Source: Trebonia sp963771985
GTDB taxonomy: Bacteria > Actinomycetota > Actinomycetes > Streptosporangiales > Streptosporangiaceae
Direction of reading: 5' to 3'
Length of the DNA stretch: 64,000 nt
NCBI GenBank assembly: GCA_963771985.1
Contig: CAVYVO010000036.1
Coordinates: 1-64,000 of the forward strand
Below the pieces are notes generated by a model. The model was not told where the DNA came from, ran no database searches, and was given only the letters and a program-made list of their open reading frames with translations. The translations under genes and the position numbers were made by a program. How positions within the stretch are numbered: position 1 is the first letter of the stretch; each line of letters opens with the position of its first letter. Positions 29,470-37,633 of this stretch are shown one piece after another.

Positions 29470-29571
29470 CGGGGGCGCCGGGGGACGCGGGGGGGGACGC
29501 ACGGGGGACGCGCCGGGGGCGCCGGGGGGCGCGGGGGGCGCCGGGGGGCGCCGGGGGGGCGCCGGGGCCGG
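29470..29571. repeat. Extreme G-tract region
   Basis: About 100 bases with many runs of five to eight G, repeatedly spaced by CGC or ACGC. No coding frame is convincing. The strand could form G-quadruplexes. Confidence 0.75.
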
Positions 29572-29657
29572 AACAGGCGTTCCGGGCGGGGGTTGCCACA
29601 AAGGAGTGTGCTGTGCGTTCGTGTGGCACCACAGGGGGTTGCGATCGTGCCGACGGG

Positions 29658-29690
29658 ATTGTTGACAATCTATCTGGGAGTTCGTAGCCT
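29658..29690 (+). promoter_or_regulatory. Promoter and candidate operator of the GntR gene
   Basis: An inverted repeat ATTGTTGACAAT (29,658-29,669) overlaps a TTGACA -35-like box, with TAGCCT 16 bases downstream. The predicted start of transcription falls at or next to the gntR ATG, which has no ribosome site, so a leaderless mRNA and autoregulation are likely. This is read from sequence pattern only. Confidence 0.5.
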
Positions 29691-29696
29691 TCCGCC

Positions 29697-30437
29697 ATGC
29701 CCAGACCTACGCCGGGCGGCCCTCAGGCTGGGGAGCCCGCTCGCACGCACGCGTTGGCCGCGCTGCGGCAGGCCATCCTGAGCGGAGACGTCGCTCCTGG
29801 TCAGCGGCTTGTTGAAGAGGAGCTGGCGGGGCTGCTCAAGGTAACGCGGGCGAGCCTGCGGGCCGCGCTCATCGACCTGGCGGCCGAAGGGCTCGTCGAG
29901 AGGGTGCCGAACCGGGGCGCGCGCGTCCGCGTGGTGACCCCCGAGGAAGCGATCGCGATCACCGAGTGCCGGATGGCGCTCGAGGCGCTGTGCGCGGTCA
30001 AGGCGGCGCAGCACGTGACCGACGATGAGGCCGCCCGGCTCCGCGAACTCGGCGCCGACCTGAAACGGGCCGTGACCGACGGCAACCCGCTGAAGTATTC
30101 GGAGCTGAACCGGGAGCTGCACCGCCGGGTCGGCGTCATCTCTGGCCAGACCGTCGCGGTCGGCCTGCTCGAACGGCTGCACGCGCAGATCGTCCGGCAC
30201 CAGTTCCAGCTCGCGCTGCGCCCCGGGCGGCCCGAACAGTCCCTGACCGAGCACCTGGCCATCATCGACGCGATCGCCGGCCGGCGGCCCGACGAGGCCG
30301 ACCGCGCCGTCAGGCGGCACCTCAGCAGCGTCATCGAAGCGCTGCGGGCGACCGGGAGCCAGTCCCGGGGCACCGGACGGGCCGCGGCGCGGACCGCGCC
30401 AGCGGACGCGGACGTCACGAGAGGACAGTCGATTTGA
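29697..30437 (+). CDS. GntR-family (FCD-type) transcriptional regulator
   Basis: 246 residues. N-terminal winged helix: ALAALRQAILSGDVAPGQRLVEEELA with the recognition helix in VTRASLRAALIDLAAEGLV. The C-terminal FCD ligand-binding domain is all-helical, with metal-ligand-like residues in ECRMALEALCA, LNRELHRRV and EHLAIIDAI. It is the first gene of a cluster with an aldolase, a tautomerase and a ring-cleavage dioxygenase, and probably controls it in response to an aromatic acid intermediate. An inverted repeat covers its promoter. Confidence 0.9.
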   Translation: MPRPTPGGPQAGEPARTHALAALRQAILSGDVAPGQRLVEEELAGLLKVTRASLRAALIDLAAEGLVERVPNRGARVRVVTPEEAIAITECRMALEALCAVKAAQHVTDDEAARLRELGADLKRAVTDGNPLKYSELNRELHRRVGVISGQTVAVGLLERLHAQIVRHQFQLALRPGRPEQSLTEHLAIIDAIAGRRPDEADRAVRRHLSSVIEALRATGSQSRGTGRAAARTAPADADVTRGQSI

Positions 30438-30458
30438 GCAAGCGGAAGCGGGAGTCAC

Positions 30459-31166
30459 ATGCTTAACGTCATCGTCACCGACCCGCCGCGGGCGGACCTC
30501 GCCGAGGCCGGCAAGCTCGCCGAGTACGGCGTCGCCACCGTGCACGAGGCGATCGGCCGCAATGGCTACCTCGGCCCCGCGATCCGCCCGAACCAGCAAG
30601 GCGCCCGGATCGCCGGCACCGCGCTCACCGTGCTGTGCTGGCCGGGCGACAACCTGATGATCCACGCCGCGGTCGAGCAGGCCAGGCCCGGCGACATCAT
30701 CGTGATCACCACCACGTCCCCCAACTCGGACGGCGCGTTCGGCGAGCTCCTGGCCACCTCGCTCGCGGCCCGCGGCGTGCGCGGCCTCGTGATGGGCGCC
30801 GGGCTACGGGACACCCAGGAGCTGCGCGACATGGGCTTCCCGGCGTGGACCGCCAACGTGTCCGCCCAGGGCACGGTCAAGGAGACCCCGGGCTCGGTCA
30901 ACGTCCCGGTCACCATCGGCGGCCAGCTCATCCGTCCCGGCGACGCGATCGTCGCCGACGACGACGGCGTGTGCGTCGTGCCGCGGCTCGACGTCGCGAA
31001 AGCGGTCACCGCCTCGGCCGCCCGCGTCGCCAAGGAGGACGCCAACCGCAAGCAGCTCGCCGACGGCGTGCTCGGCCTGGACATGTACAACCTCCGCCCC
31101 AAGCTCGCGAAGGTCGACTACATCACCTACGCCGAGTACGTGCGGCGCGCCGGGGAGGGAGTTTGA
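30459..31166 (+). CDS. RraA-like 4-carboxy-4-hydroxy-2-oxoadipate aldolase (LigK/GalC type)
   Basis: 235 residues of the RraA-like fold. Class II aldolases of this type split 4-carboxy-4-hydroxy-2-oxoadipate to pyruvate and oxaloacetate at the end of protocatechuate 4,5-cleavage or gallate degradation. The signature GLVMGAGLRDTQELRDMGFPAW holds the conserved Arg-Asp pair that binds substrate and metal. The following gene encodes the tautomerase of the same pathway, three bases away, which supports this over RNase E inhibitor RraA. The start is the ATG at 30,459, 21 bp after gntR. Confidence 0.85.
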   Translation: MLNVIVTDPPRADLAEAGKLAEYGVATVHEAIGRNGYLGPAIRPNQQGARIAGTALTVLCWPGDNLMIHAAVEQARPGDIIVITTTSPNSDGAFGELLATSLAARGVRGLVMGAGLRDTQELRDMGFPAWTANVSAQGTVKETPGSVNVPVTIGGQLIRPGDAIVADDDGVCVVPRLDVAKAVTASAARVAKEDANRKQLADGVLGLDMYNLRPKLAKVDYITYAEYVRRAGEGV

Positions 31167-31169
31167 GAA

Positions 31170-32252
31170 ATGGGCAGGCAAGGTATCCGGTGCATGCTGA
31201 TGCGAGGCGGCACCTCCAAGGGCGCCTACTTCCTCGCGAGCGACCTGCCGGGCAGCCCGGACGAGCGCGACGACCTGCTGCTGCGGATCATGGGCAGCCC
31301 GGATCCGCGGCAGATCGACGGCCTCGGCGGCGCCCACCCGCTCACCTCCAAGGTCGCGGTCGTCTCCCCCTCGCAGACTCCCGGCGTCGACGTGGACTAC
31401 CTGTTCCTGCAGGTCGTCGTCGACCAGCCGGTGGTAACCGACAAGCAGAACTGCGGCAACATCCTGGCCGGCATCGGCCCGTTCGCCGTCGAGCGCGGCC
31501 TTGTCCCCGGCGGCCAGACGCAGACCAGCGTCCGCATCCGGATGGTGAACACCGACAGCATCGTGACCGCCACCTTCCCCACCCCGGGCGGCACGCCAGA
31601 GTATGACGGGGACACGGCGATCGACGGGGTGCCCGGCACCGCCGCGCCCGTCGTCCTCAACTTCGAGGACTCAGGTCCAGGGACCGGAGTGCTCCCGACC
31701 GGGAACATCACAGACACCTTCCAGGGCACCCCCGTGACCTGCGTCGACAACGGGATGCCGGTCGTCGTGGTCGCGGCGGCCAGCCTCGGCCAGACCGGCT
31801 ACGAGTCCGTCGCCGAGCTCGAAGGAGACGAGGAACTGAACAGGCGGGTCCAGGAGCTGCGCCTGGAGGCGGGCAAGGCGATGGGGCTCGGCGACGTCAG
31901 CGGCACCACCGTGCCGAAGATCTCGCTGGTCGCGCCGCCCCGGATGAAGGGGGAAGGGGAGGCGGGCGGGGGGACGATCAGCACTCGCACCTTCATCCCG
32001 GTCCGGGTGCACGAGTCCATCGGAGTGCTCGGCGCGGTGAGCGTCGCCACCGCGGTCATGATGCCCGGCGCGGTGGGCAGCGACCTGGCCGTCACGACGC
32101 CGGGGAGCCACCGGCTGAGCGTCGAGCACCCCAGCGGCGCGCTCCAGGTCGAGGTCGAACTCGACACCACGACGACACCGCCGACGGTGCTGCGCTCCGG
32201 CGTGGTGCGGACGGCGCGCAAGCTTTTCGACGGCACGGCGTTCCCGAGATAG
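31170..32252 (+). CDS. PrpF-family 4-oxalomesaconate tautomerase-like protein (LigU/GalD type)
   Basis: 360-residue protein of the PrpF/DAP-epimerase-like fold. Signatures: IRCMLMRGGTSKGAYF near the start, the glycine-rich GLGGAHPLTSKVAVV, and NCGNILAGIGPFAVE with the conserved Cys, which resembles the LigU/GalD group. It converts the keto/enol or double-bond isomers of oxalomesaconate before hydration and aldol cleavage. It follows the aldolase by three bases, so they are one operon. No hydratase (LigJ) gene is seen in the cluster, so a different gene or route must supply it. Confidence 0.85.
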   Translation: MGRQGIRCMLMRGGTSKGAYFLASDLPGSPDERDDLLLRIMGSPDPRQIDGLGGAHPLTSKVAVVSPSQTPGVDVDYLFLQVVVDQPVVTDKQNCGNILAGIGPFAVERGLVPGGQTQTSVRIRMVNTDSIVTATFPTPGGTPEYDGDTAIDGVPGTAAPVVLNFEDSGPGTGVLPTGNITDTFQGTPVTCVDNGMPVVVVAAASLGQTGYESVAELEGDEELNRRVQELRLEAGKAMGLGDVSGTTVPKISLVAPPRMKGEGEAGGGTISTRTFIPVRVHESIGVLGAVSVATAVMMPGAVGSDLAVTTPGSHRLSVEHPSGALQVEVELDTTTTPPTVLRSGVVRTARKLFDGTAFPR

Positions 32253-32261
32253 GAGAGCTCC

Positions 32262-32286
32262 GGGGAGTCAGCCGCTTCCGTTCGGA
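32262..32286. repeat. CTTCCGTTCGG repeat between tautomerase and dioxygenase
   Basis: Same 24 bases as inside the acyltransferase gene at 10,302. It separates two genes of one operon. Confidence 0.7.
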
Positions 32287-32329
32287 ATAAAAGGTTTTCT
32301 GGTTCGCGACAAGACATTGTGGAGAGAAG

Positions 32330-33283
32330 ATGTCACGACCGCCCCTGCACGACGTGGCCCACCTCGGGTACATCGAGCTGCTCACCCCGGAATTCGACAA
32401 GTCGCTGTGGTTCTTCACCGACGTCCTCGGCCTCACCGTGGTGAGCGGCGAGGGCAACTCCGCCTACCTGCGAACCTGGGATGACTACGAGCGGCACACG
32501 GTCAAGCTGACCGGGCACGCCACCTCGGGCATCGCGCGGGTAGGCATGCGGGCCGAGAGCGCCGAGGCGCTGGAGCGGCGTGTCAAGGCCATCGAGGCCA
32601 GCGGGCTCGGGATCGGCTGGAAGGACGGCGATCCGGGAATCGGCCCGACCTACGCCTTCTACGACCCCGACGGGCACGAGATGGACCTGTACTACGAGAC
32701 CGAGTGGTACGACCCGCCGGCGGGACTGAAGCCGGCGCTGAAGAACCAGGCGCAGGCCTACCCCGGGCGCGGGATCTGCGTGCGGAACCTCGATCACGTC
32801 AACTACCTGGCCGTGGAATCAAACGCCTGCGGCCAGTTCATGGTCGACCAGCTCGGCGCGCGGGTCACCGAGCAGATCCAGCTCGACGACGGGCGCGTCT
32901 CGGCGGTCTGGACGCACTTCGCGCAGAAGAGCTACGACGTCGTGTACACCGACGACTGGACGCGCACGCGGGGGCGGCTGCATCACGTGGCGTTCCGTAC
33001 CGACACGCGCGAGGACATCCTGCGGGCCGCGGACATCGCCCTCGACAAGGGCGTGTTCATCGAGACCGGGCCGCACAAGCACGCCATCCAGCAGACGTTC
33101 TTCCTCTACCTGTACGAGCCGGGCGGCAACAGGATCGAGCTGTGCAACCCGGTCGCGCGGCTGATCTTCGCGCCGGACTGGAAGACGGTGACCTGGACCC
33201 AGGCCGAGCGGGCCAAGGGCCAGGCGTGGGGCCTGAAGACGATCGAGTCGTTCCACACGCACGGAACGCCGCCCGTCGACTAG
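32330..33283 (+). CDS. Extradiol ring-cleavage (catechol 2,3-dioxygenase-type) VOC dioxygenase
   Basis: 317-residue two-domain type I extradiol dioxygenase. The Fe(II) ligands fit His in LDHVNYLA, His in GRLHHVAFRT and Glu in GNRIELCNPVA, all in the C-terminal VOC domain. The conserved second-sphere residues lie in IQQTFFLYLYEPGGN. It would open a catechol- or protocatechuate-type ring next to the hydroxyls. With the aldolase and tautomerase it suggests meta-cleavage of a carboxylated diphenol. The start is the ATG at 32,330 with GGAGAGAAG upstream. Confidence 0.88.
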   Translation: MSRPPLHDVAHLGYIELLTPEFDKSLWFFTDVLGLTVVSGEGNSAYLRTWDDYERHTVKLTGHATSGIARVGMRAESAEALERRVKAIEASGLGIGWKDGDPGIGPTYAFYDPDGHEMDLYYETEWYDPPAGLKPALKNQAQAYPGRGICVRNLDHVNYLAVESNACGQFMVDQLGARVTEQIQLDDGRVSAVWTHFAQKSYDVVYTDDWTRTRGRLHHVAFRTDTREDILRAADIALDKGVFIETGPHKHAIQQTFFLYLYEPGGNRIELCNPVARLIFAPDWKTVTWTQAERAKGQAWGLKTIESFHTHGTPPVD

Positions 33284-33313
33284 ACCCCACAGCCTGGCTT
33301 TATCCGCCTGGCT

Positions 33314-34093
33314 TTACTCCCCTGGCGCCATCGAGATCAGGCTGAACATCGCCCCCTGGTCGTCGGTGACCGTGGCCATCCGCCCGTACGGGCTGTCGGT
33401 GGCCGGGCGGACGACGCCGCCGCCGAGCTTGGTCACGGTCGCGACCGAGTCGTCGGTGTCCGCGGCGCCGAAGTACGTCGACCAGGCCGCGGGAACATTC
33501 TGCGGCACGTCGGCCGGGTAGCCGCCGATGCCGCCGACCTCGTGGCCGGCCAGCAGCAGCGTCGCGTAGCTGAACCCGTCCCCGCTCATGTCTCCGTACT
33601 CATAGCCGAACACCGCCGCGTAGAACGCCTTGGCCCCCTCGAAGTCGCGGCTCATGTGCTCGGTCCAGGTCAGCGCGCCCGGCGCGTTGGCGACCTGCGC
33701 GCCGCTGAAGGCCCGTGCCTGCCAGATGCCGAACACGGCGCCGGTCGTGTCCGCCGCGACCGCCATCCGGCCGACGTCCATCACGTCCATCGGGTCCATC
33801 AGCAGCTGGCCGCCGGCGCCCTTGATCCTGGCGGCGGTCGCGTCCGCGTCCGCGGTGGCGATGTACGTCGTCCAGGAGGACGGCGCCTCGGGCGGCCCCA
33901 TCTTCGGCCCGATCCCGGCGACGCCGCGGCCGTCGATGTGGGCCATCGAGTAGCCGCCGGTTTCGGGGCCGCCCTGCTGGATGTCCCAGCCGAACAGGCC
34001 GCTGTAGAAGCTGATGGCTTTCGGTATGTCGGTGACGCCGAGGTCGATCCAGCACGGCGTCCCTTCAGGCCATGGGGTATCGCGGGTAACCAC
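33314..34093 (-). CDS. VOC-family protein with two glyoxalase-like domains
   Basis: 259 residues with two halves of the same fold. The first starts TPCWIDLGVTDIPKAISFYSGLFGWDI and the second WTEHMSRDFEGAKAFYAAVFGYEY. Both carry a Gly-rich turn such as GGYSMAHIDGRGVAGIG and HEVGGIGGYP. Such tandem VOC proteins in actinomycetes include antibiotic-binding and hydroxylase-like members; no residue here fixes a reaction. The start is the GTG at 34,093 with GGAGGTG upstream, not the ATG in the neighbouring frame. It converges on the dioxygenase. Confidence 0.8.
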   Translation of the reverse strand: MVTRDTPWPEGTPCWIDLGVTDIPKAISFYSGLFGWDIQQGGPETGGYSMAHIDGRGVAGIGPKMGPPEAPSSWTTYIATADADATAARIKGAGGQLLMDPMDVMDVGRMAVAADTTGAVFGIWQARAFSGAQVANAPGALTWTEHMSRDFEGAKAFYAAVFGYEYGDMSGDGFSYATLLLAGHEVGGIGGYPADVPQNVPAAWSTYFGAADTDDSVATVTKLGGGVVRPATDSPYGRMATVTDDQGAMFSLISMAPGE

Positions 34094-34192
34094 ATCTGCA
34101 CCTCCGTGTCGGGCGCGGCACGCCCCATCGCGAGCCGCGCTATTCGCCGACGCTAACACCCGGGTCTGACAGGCCCCTACAATGGGGCGATC

Positions 34193-34537
34193 ATGTACAG
34201 CAAGACCAGTCTCGGCGCTGATCAGGCCGCCGGCGGCGTGTCGCTTTCCCCGCGCGGCAAGCGGATCCTGTTCGCGGTGCTCGCGGTCGTGTCGGCCGCG
34301 CTGATCGGCGCCGGGATATACAGCGCGGTCGGCACCGACCGGTACGGCGCGTCGGCGAACGGCTGCGTGAACCTCACGATTCCTAGCTCCACCGGGGGAG
34401 CGACGCTGCATTACTGCGGGTCACAGGCGCAGTCGTTCTGCCGCTCGGCCTACGCCGCGGCCGACCGGCTGTCGCTGCTCGCCCGCCCGCAGTGCGCGCT
34501 GGCCGGTCTCACGCGCGCCAAGGTCGCCGCGGGCTGA
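34193..34537 (+). CDS. Small membrane-anchored protein of unknown function
   Basis: 114 residues with an N-terminal membrane helix (RILFAVLAVVSAALIGAGIYSAV), then a short exported-looking domain with four Cys (NGCVNL, LHYCGS, SFCRSA, PQCALAG) that could pair as two disulphides. I do not recognise the family. It is divergent from the VOC gene and stands alone; the next gene starts 175 bp on. Confidence 0.6.
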   Translation: MYSKTSLGADQAAGGVSLSPRGKRILFAVLAVVSAALIGAGIYSAVGTDRYGASANGCVNLTIPSSTGGATLHYCGSQAQSFCRSAYAAADRLSLLARPQCALAGLTRAKVAAG

Positions 34538-34711
34538 TCTCTTCATTTATCCGGAACGGACGCGTGGCTCCACCGTGAGCGGCCTACAGCTCGCGATTAC
34601 GGCGGTCGCGCGCCGTGGAGTCTGGGCAGCCCCACCACCGGCTCGTACTATCGGGGTGAGGACTCTGCCGGCGCCGGGCTCTTCGTCCCGCTGGCGGGCA
34701 CGAGCCGGAGG

Positions 34712-35887
34712 GTGGAGGTGGTCAGCACGAACTCCCCGAACACCGTTGCCAAATTCCTCGTACCGGACGTGATCTTCGGCATAGGCGTACTGTCCGAGGT
34801 GGGCCAGGCCGTCCGGCGGCAGGGCGGGGTCCACGTGCTCGTCGTCAGCGACCCAGGGGTGGCCGAAGCCGGCTGGACGGCCGAGGTGCTCGGTCATCTG
34901 GCAGCAGCCCGGGTCTCCGCGGAGCTGTGGGACGAGCTGACTCCCAACCCGAAGGGCCACGAGGTGGCGGCGGGCTGCGAGGTGTATGCGGCAGGCGGCT
35001 GTGACGTTCTCGTCGCGGTCGGCGGCGGAAGCTGCATCGACGCGGCCAAGGCGATCGCGGTGCTCGCCAGCCGCGACGGCGCGATCGCCGACTACGCGGG
35101 CGTCGGGAAGGTGGACGGGCCGCTGCCGCCGACCGTCATGGTGCCCACCACGGGCGGGTCAGGGTCGGACGTCTCGCAGTTCTGCGTGGTGACCGACACC
35201 CCGCGGCGCCTGAAGATCACCATCGGCGCGCGGGCCCTGGTACCGGACATCTCGGTCACCGACCCGCGGACGCTCACCACGGTGCCGCACGACATCACCG
35301 CCTACACCGCGATGGACGTGCTCAGCCACGCGATCGAGTCGTACCTGTCCAAGGCGGCCAGCTTCCTGACCGACACGCACGCGCTCGCGGCCATCCGGGA
35401 CGTGTGCGAGCACCTGCTCCCGGCGCTTGACCGCCCCGGCGACGTCTGCCTCCGCGAAGGCCTGGCCCGGGCGAGCCTGCAGGCTGGCCTAGCCTTCACC
35501 AACGCCCTGCTCGGGGCGACGCACGCCATCTCGCACCAGATCGGCGGCCTGACCGACCTGCCGCACGGGCTGCTGAACGCGATCCTGCTGCCGCACGTGA
35601 TGGAGTTCAACGCCACCGTGGCCGCGGACCGGCTCGCGGACGTGGCGGGCGCGATGGGCCTGCGAACCGGGCTGATGACGCCGCCGGAAGCCGCCGACGC
35701 GGCGATCCAGACGGTGCGCGCGTTCGCCGGGAAGGCGGGGCTGCCTGGGACCCTGCGGGAGGTCGGGGTCCGGCTGGCGGACCTCAACGCGGTGGCCAGG
35801 AATACGCTGCGCGACGCCTACGTCGTCACCAATCCCCGGCAGGTCAGCGAGGCGGACGCCCGCGCGATCTGCCAGCTGGCCTGGTAG
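34712..35887 (+). CDS. Iron-containing alcohol dehydrogenase
   Basis: 391-residue group III alcohol dehydrogenase. The NAD site is VAVGGGSCIDAAKAIAVLAS. Metal ligands fit Asp and His in AMDVLSHAIESYLS, His in LGATHAISHQIGG, and His in DLPHGLLNAILLPHVMEFN. The family includes methanol and ethanol dehydrogenases and the ErcA-type proteins linked to sensing. The start is uncertain: GTG at 34,712 or 34,718, with GGAGGGTGG close upstream. It precedes a histidine kinase by five bases and FdhA is nearby, so an alcohol-to-aldehyde role is plausible. Confidence 0.9.
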   Translation: MEVVSTNSPNTVAKFLVPDVIFGIGVLSEVGQAVRRQGGVHVLVVSDPGVAEAGWTAEVLGHLAAARVSAELWDELTPNPKGHEVAAGCEVYAAGGCDVLVAVGGGSCIDAAKAIAVLASRDGAIADYAGVGKVDGPLPPTVMVPTTGGSGSDVSQFCVVTDTPRRLKITIGARALVPDISVTDPRTLTTVPHDITAYTAMDVLSHAIESYLSKAASFLTDTHALAAIRDVCEHLLPALDRPGDVCLREGLARASLQAGLAFTNALLGATHAISHQIGGLTDLPHGLLNAILLPHVMEFNATVAADRLADVAGAMGLRTGLMTPPEAADAAIQTVRAFAGKAGLPGTLREVGVRLADLNAVARNTLRDAYVVTNPRQVSEADARAICQLAW

Positions 35888-35892
35888 CCGCC

Positions 35893-36765
35893 ATGACCGA
35901 CGTGGACGACTCGCGGCTGGCGCAACTCGTCGGCGTTCACTCATCGAAGACCGGATATTACGCGCGGTGGCGCGGGACCGCCACGGACCTGGAGCGGGCG
36001 CTCGCCGGGTGGACCGATGCCGAGCGCCGGGCCGACGAACTGACCAGGCGCAACGATCAGCTCCGGCGCGCCAGTGAACACCTCGCCCGGGTACGCCAGG
36101 CGGAGCTGGTAAACGCCGAGCGGCACCGGATCGCGCGCGACCTGCACGACAGCGTCGCACAGTGCCTGGTCGGCATCGGGATGCACCTGGAGTGGTGCTA
36201 CCGGCACACCGATCCCGGCTCGCCCGCCTACGACCGGCTGGCGGCGAGCAAGGAACTCGCCCGCGCGGGGCTGGGCTGGGTCCGCTCGGCCGTCGCCGAA
36301 CTGTCCGGTCTTGAGCACCCGGGCACCGGGCTCGGACGGGCGCTGCGCGACCTGGCCGCGGATTTCGGATCGGCCGGGCAGCTGAGCGTGTCGGTGCGGG
36401 TCGCCGGGCGGCAGCGGCAGCTTCCGGCCGCGGCCGAGCATTCGCTGTTCCAGATCGCCCAGGAGGGGCTCTGGAACGTGGTGCGGCACGCCCGGGCCAG
36501 CCAGGCCTGGCTCCGGCTCGAGTACGCCGACGACCAGATCCGGCTCAGCGTCTCCGACGACGGTTCCGGCGACCCGGCCCGCACCGCCCGCTTCCTGACC
36601 GCGGCCGCGCCGCGCCAGGGCAGGCACGGGCTGCGGAACATGGCCGAGCGGACGGAGGAGCTTGGCGGTGACATTCGGGTGCGCCGTCGGCGCAGTGGCG
36701 GGCTGCGGATCACCGTACGCATCCCGGCCCCCGGCCACACCGGACCGGACGCGACCACGGCATGA
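35893..36765 (+). CDS. NarL-type sensor histidine kinase, cytosolic
   Basis: 290 residues. A coiled-coil-like N-terminus (ERRADELTRRNDQLRRASEHL) leads to the HisKA_3 phospho-acceptor box ERHRIARDLHDSVAQ with His at about residue 85. The ATPase domain follows, with ENVVRHARA-like GLWNVVRHARAS and the glycine-rich SDDGSGD and GLRNMAERTEELGG. There is no membrane segment or clear sensor domain, so it may sense through its N-terminus or through the alcohol dehydrogenase. It overlaps the response regulator by four bases. Confidence 0.9.
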   Translation: MTDVDDSRLAQLVGVHSSKTGYYARWRGTATDLERALAGWTDAERRADELTRRNDQLRRASEHLARVRQAELVNAERHRIARDLHDSVAQCLVGIGMHLEWCYRHTDPGSPAYDRLAASKELARAGLGWVRSAVAELSGLEHPGTGLGRALRDLAADFGSAGQLSVSVRVAGRQRQLPAAAEHSLFQIAQEGLWNVVRHARASQAWLRLEYADDQIRLSVSDDGSGDPARTARFLTAAAPRQGRHGLRNMAERTEELGGDIRVRRRRSGGLRITVRIPAPGHTGPDATTA

Positions 36766-37421
36766 CCAGCCCTTCGACCCGGTCGCCGGTCCGCATCCTT
36801 GTGGTGGACGACCACACGATCGTCCGCCAGGGGCTGCGCTCGATCCTGGACCTGGAGCCTGACTTCACCGTGGTCGGCGAGGCCGCCGACGCTGAGCAGG
36901 CGGTGGCGCAGACCGCGCGGCTGCGCCCCGACGTGGTGCTGCTCGACCTCAAGCTCAGTGACAGCGACCCGGCCGAGGGGCTGGACGTGTGCACTGCGCT
37001 GCACGACTGGCACTCCGCGGTGAACATCGTCGTGCTCACCACGTTCCTCGACGAGCGGCTGCTTGTCAGCGCGCTCCGCCGCGGCGCGAGCGGCTACGCG
37101 CTCAAGGACGTGGGCGCGGTGGAACTGGCCCGCATCATCCGCGCGGTGCACGGCGGGCAGTCCGCGTTCGACCCGCGCACCGCCCAGCTGGCCGTCCGGT
37201 CGCTGACCGGACGGTCCGCCCCGCCCACGGGGCTGCTCAGCGAGCGTGAGCTCGACGTCGTCCGGCGGGTGGCAAGGGGCGCCACGAACCCGCAGGTCGC
37301 GCGGGAGCTTTACATCAGCGAGAGCACGGTGAAATACCACCTGCGGAACGCCATGCGCAAACTCGGTACCCGGGACCGCACCGAACTGGTCTACCGGGCC
37401 AGCGCCAAGGGCCTGCTATAG
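36762..37421 (+). CDS. LuxR/NarL-type response regulator
   Basis: 219 residues. Receiver domain: ILVVDDHTIVRQGL, the phospho-acceptor Asp in DVVLLDLKLSD, and the switch Lys in GYALKDVGAVEL. The C-terminal LuxR-type helix-turn-helix is LLSERELDVVRRVARGATNPQVARELY with STVKYHLRNAMRKLG. It is cotranscribed with the kinase and the alcohol dehydrogenase. The likely target is its own operon or fdhA 210 bp downstream. No obvious operator repeat is visible before fdhA. Confidence 0.92.
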   Translation: MTSPSTRSPVRILVVDDHTIVRQGLRSILDLEPDFTVVGEAADAEQAVAQTARLRPDVVLLDLKLSDSDPAEGLDVCTALHDWHSAVNIVVLTTFLDERLLVSALRRGASGYALKDVGAVELARIIRAVHGGQSAFDPRTAQLAVRSLTGRSAPPTGLLSERELDVVRRVARGATNPQVARELYISESTVKYHLRNAMRKLGTRDRTELVYRASAKGLL

Positions 37422-37633
37422 GGCCTGCCGTGCGGCCGCCATGCGGCGGGCGCCGCGGCCGGAGGGGAGCACCGTGGGAGCACCTGTCCATCCGGACAGC
37501 CGCCCCTGTCCGTTCGGATAAATTCACACCGCCCAGCCGGGCACGATGTTTCCGCTAACCGGGGCGGTGACCGCCGGACGACGCGAGCCTAGCGTGAGAC
37601 GTGCCAGCACATGTCGACACTGGGAGGTACGCC

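Noticed and set aside
34712..37421. Naming the kinase/regulator pair after a known system such as MadS/MadR or ErcS
   Set aside because: Domain order fits many NarL-type pairs. The sequence does not separate them without a tree.
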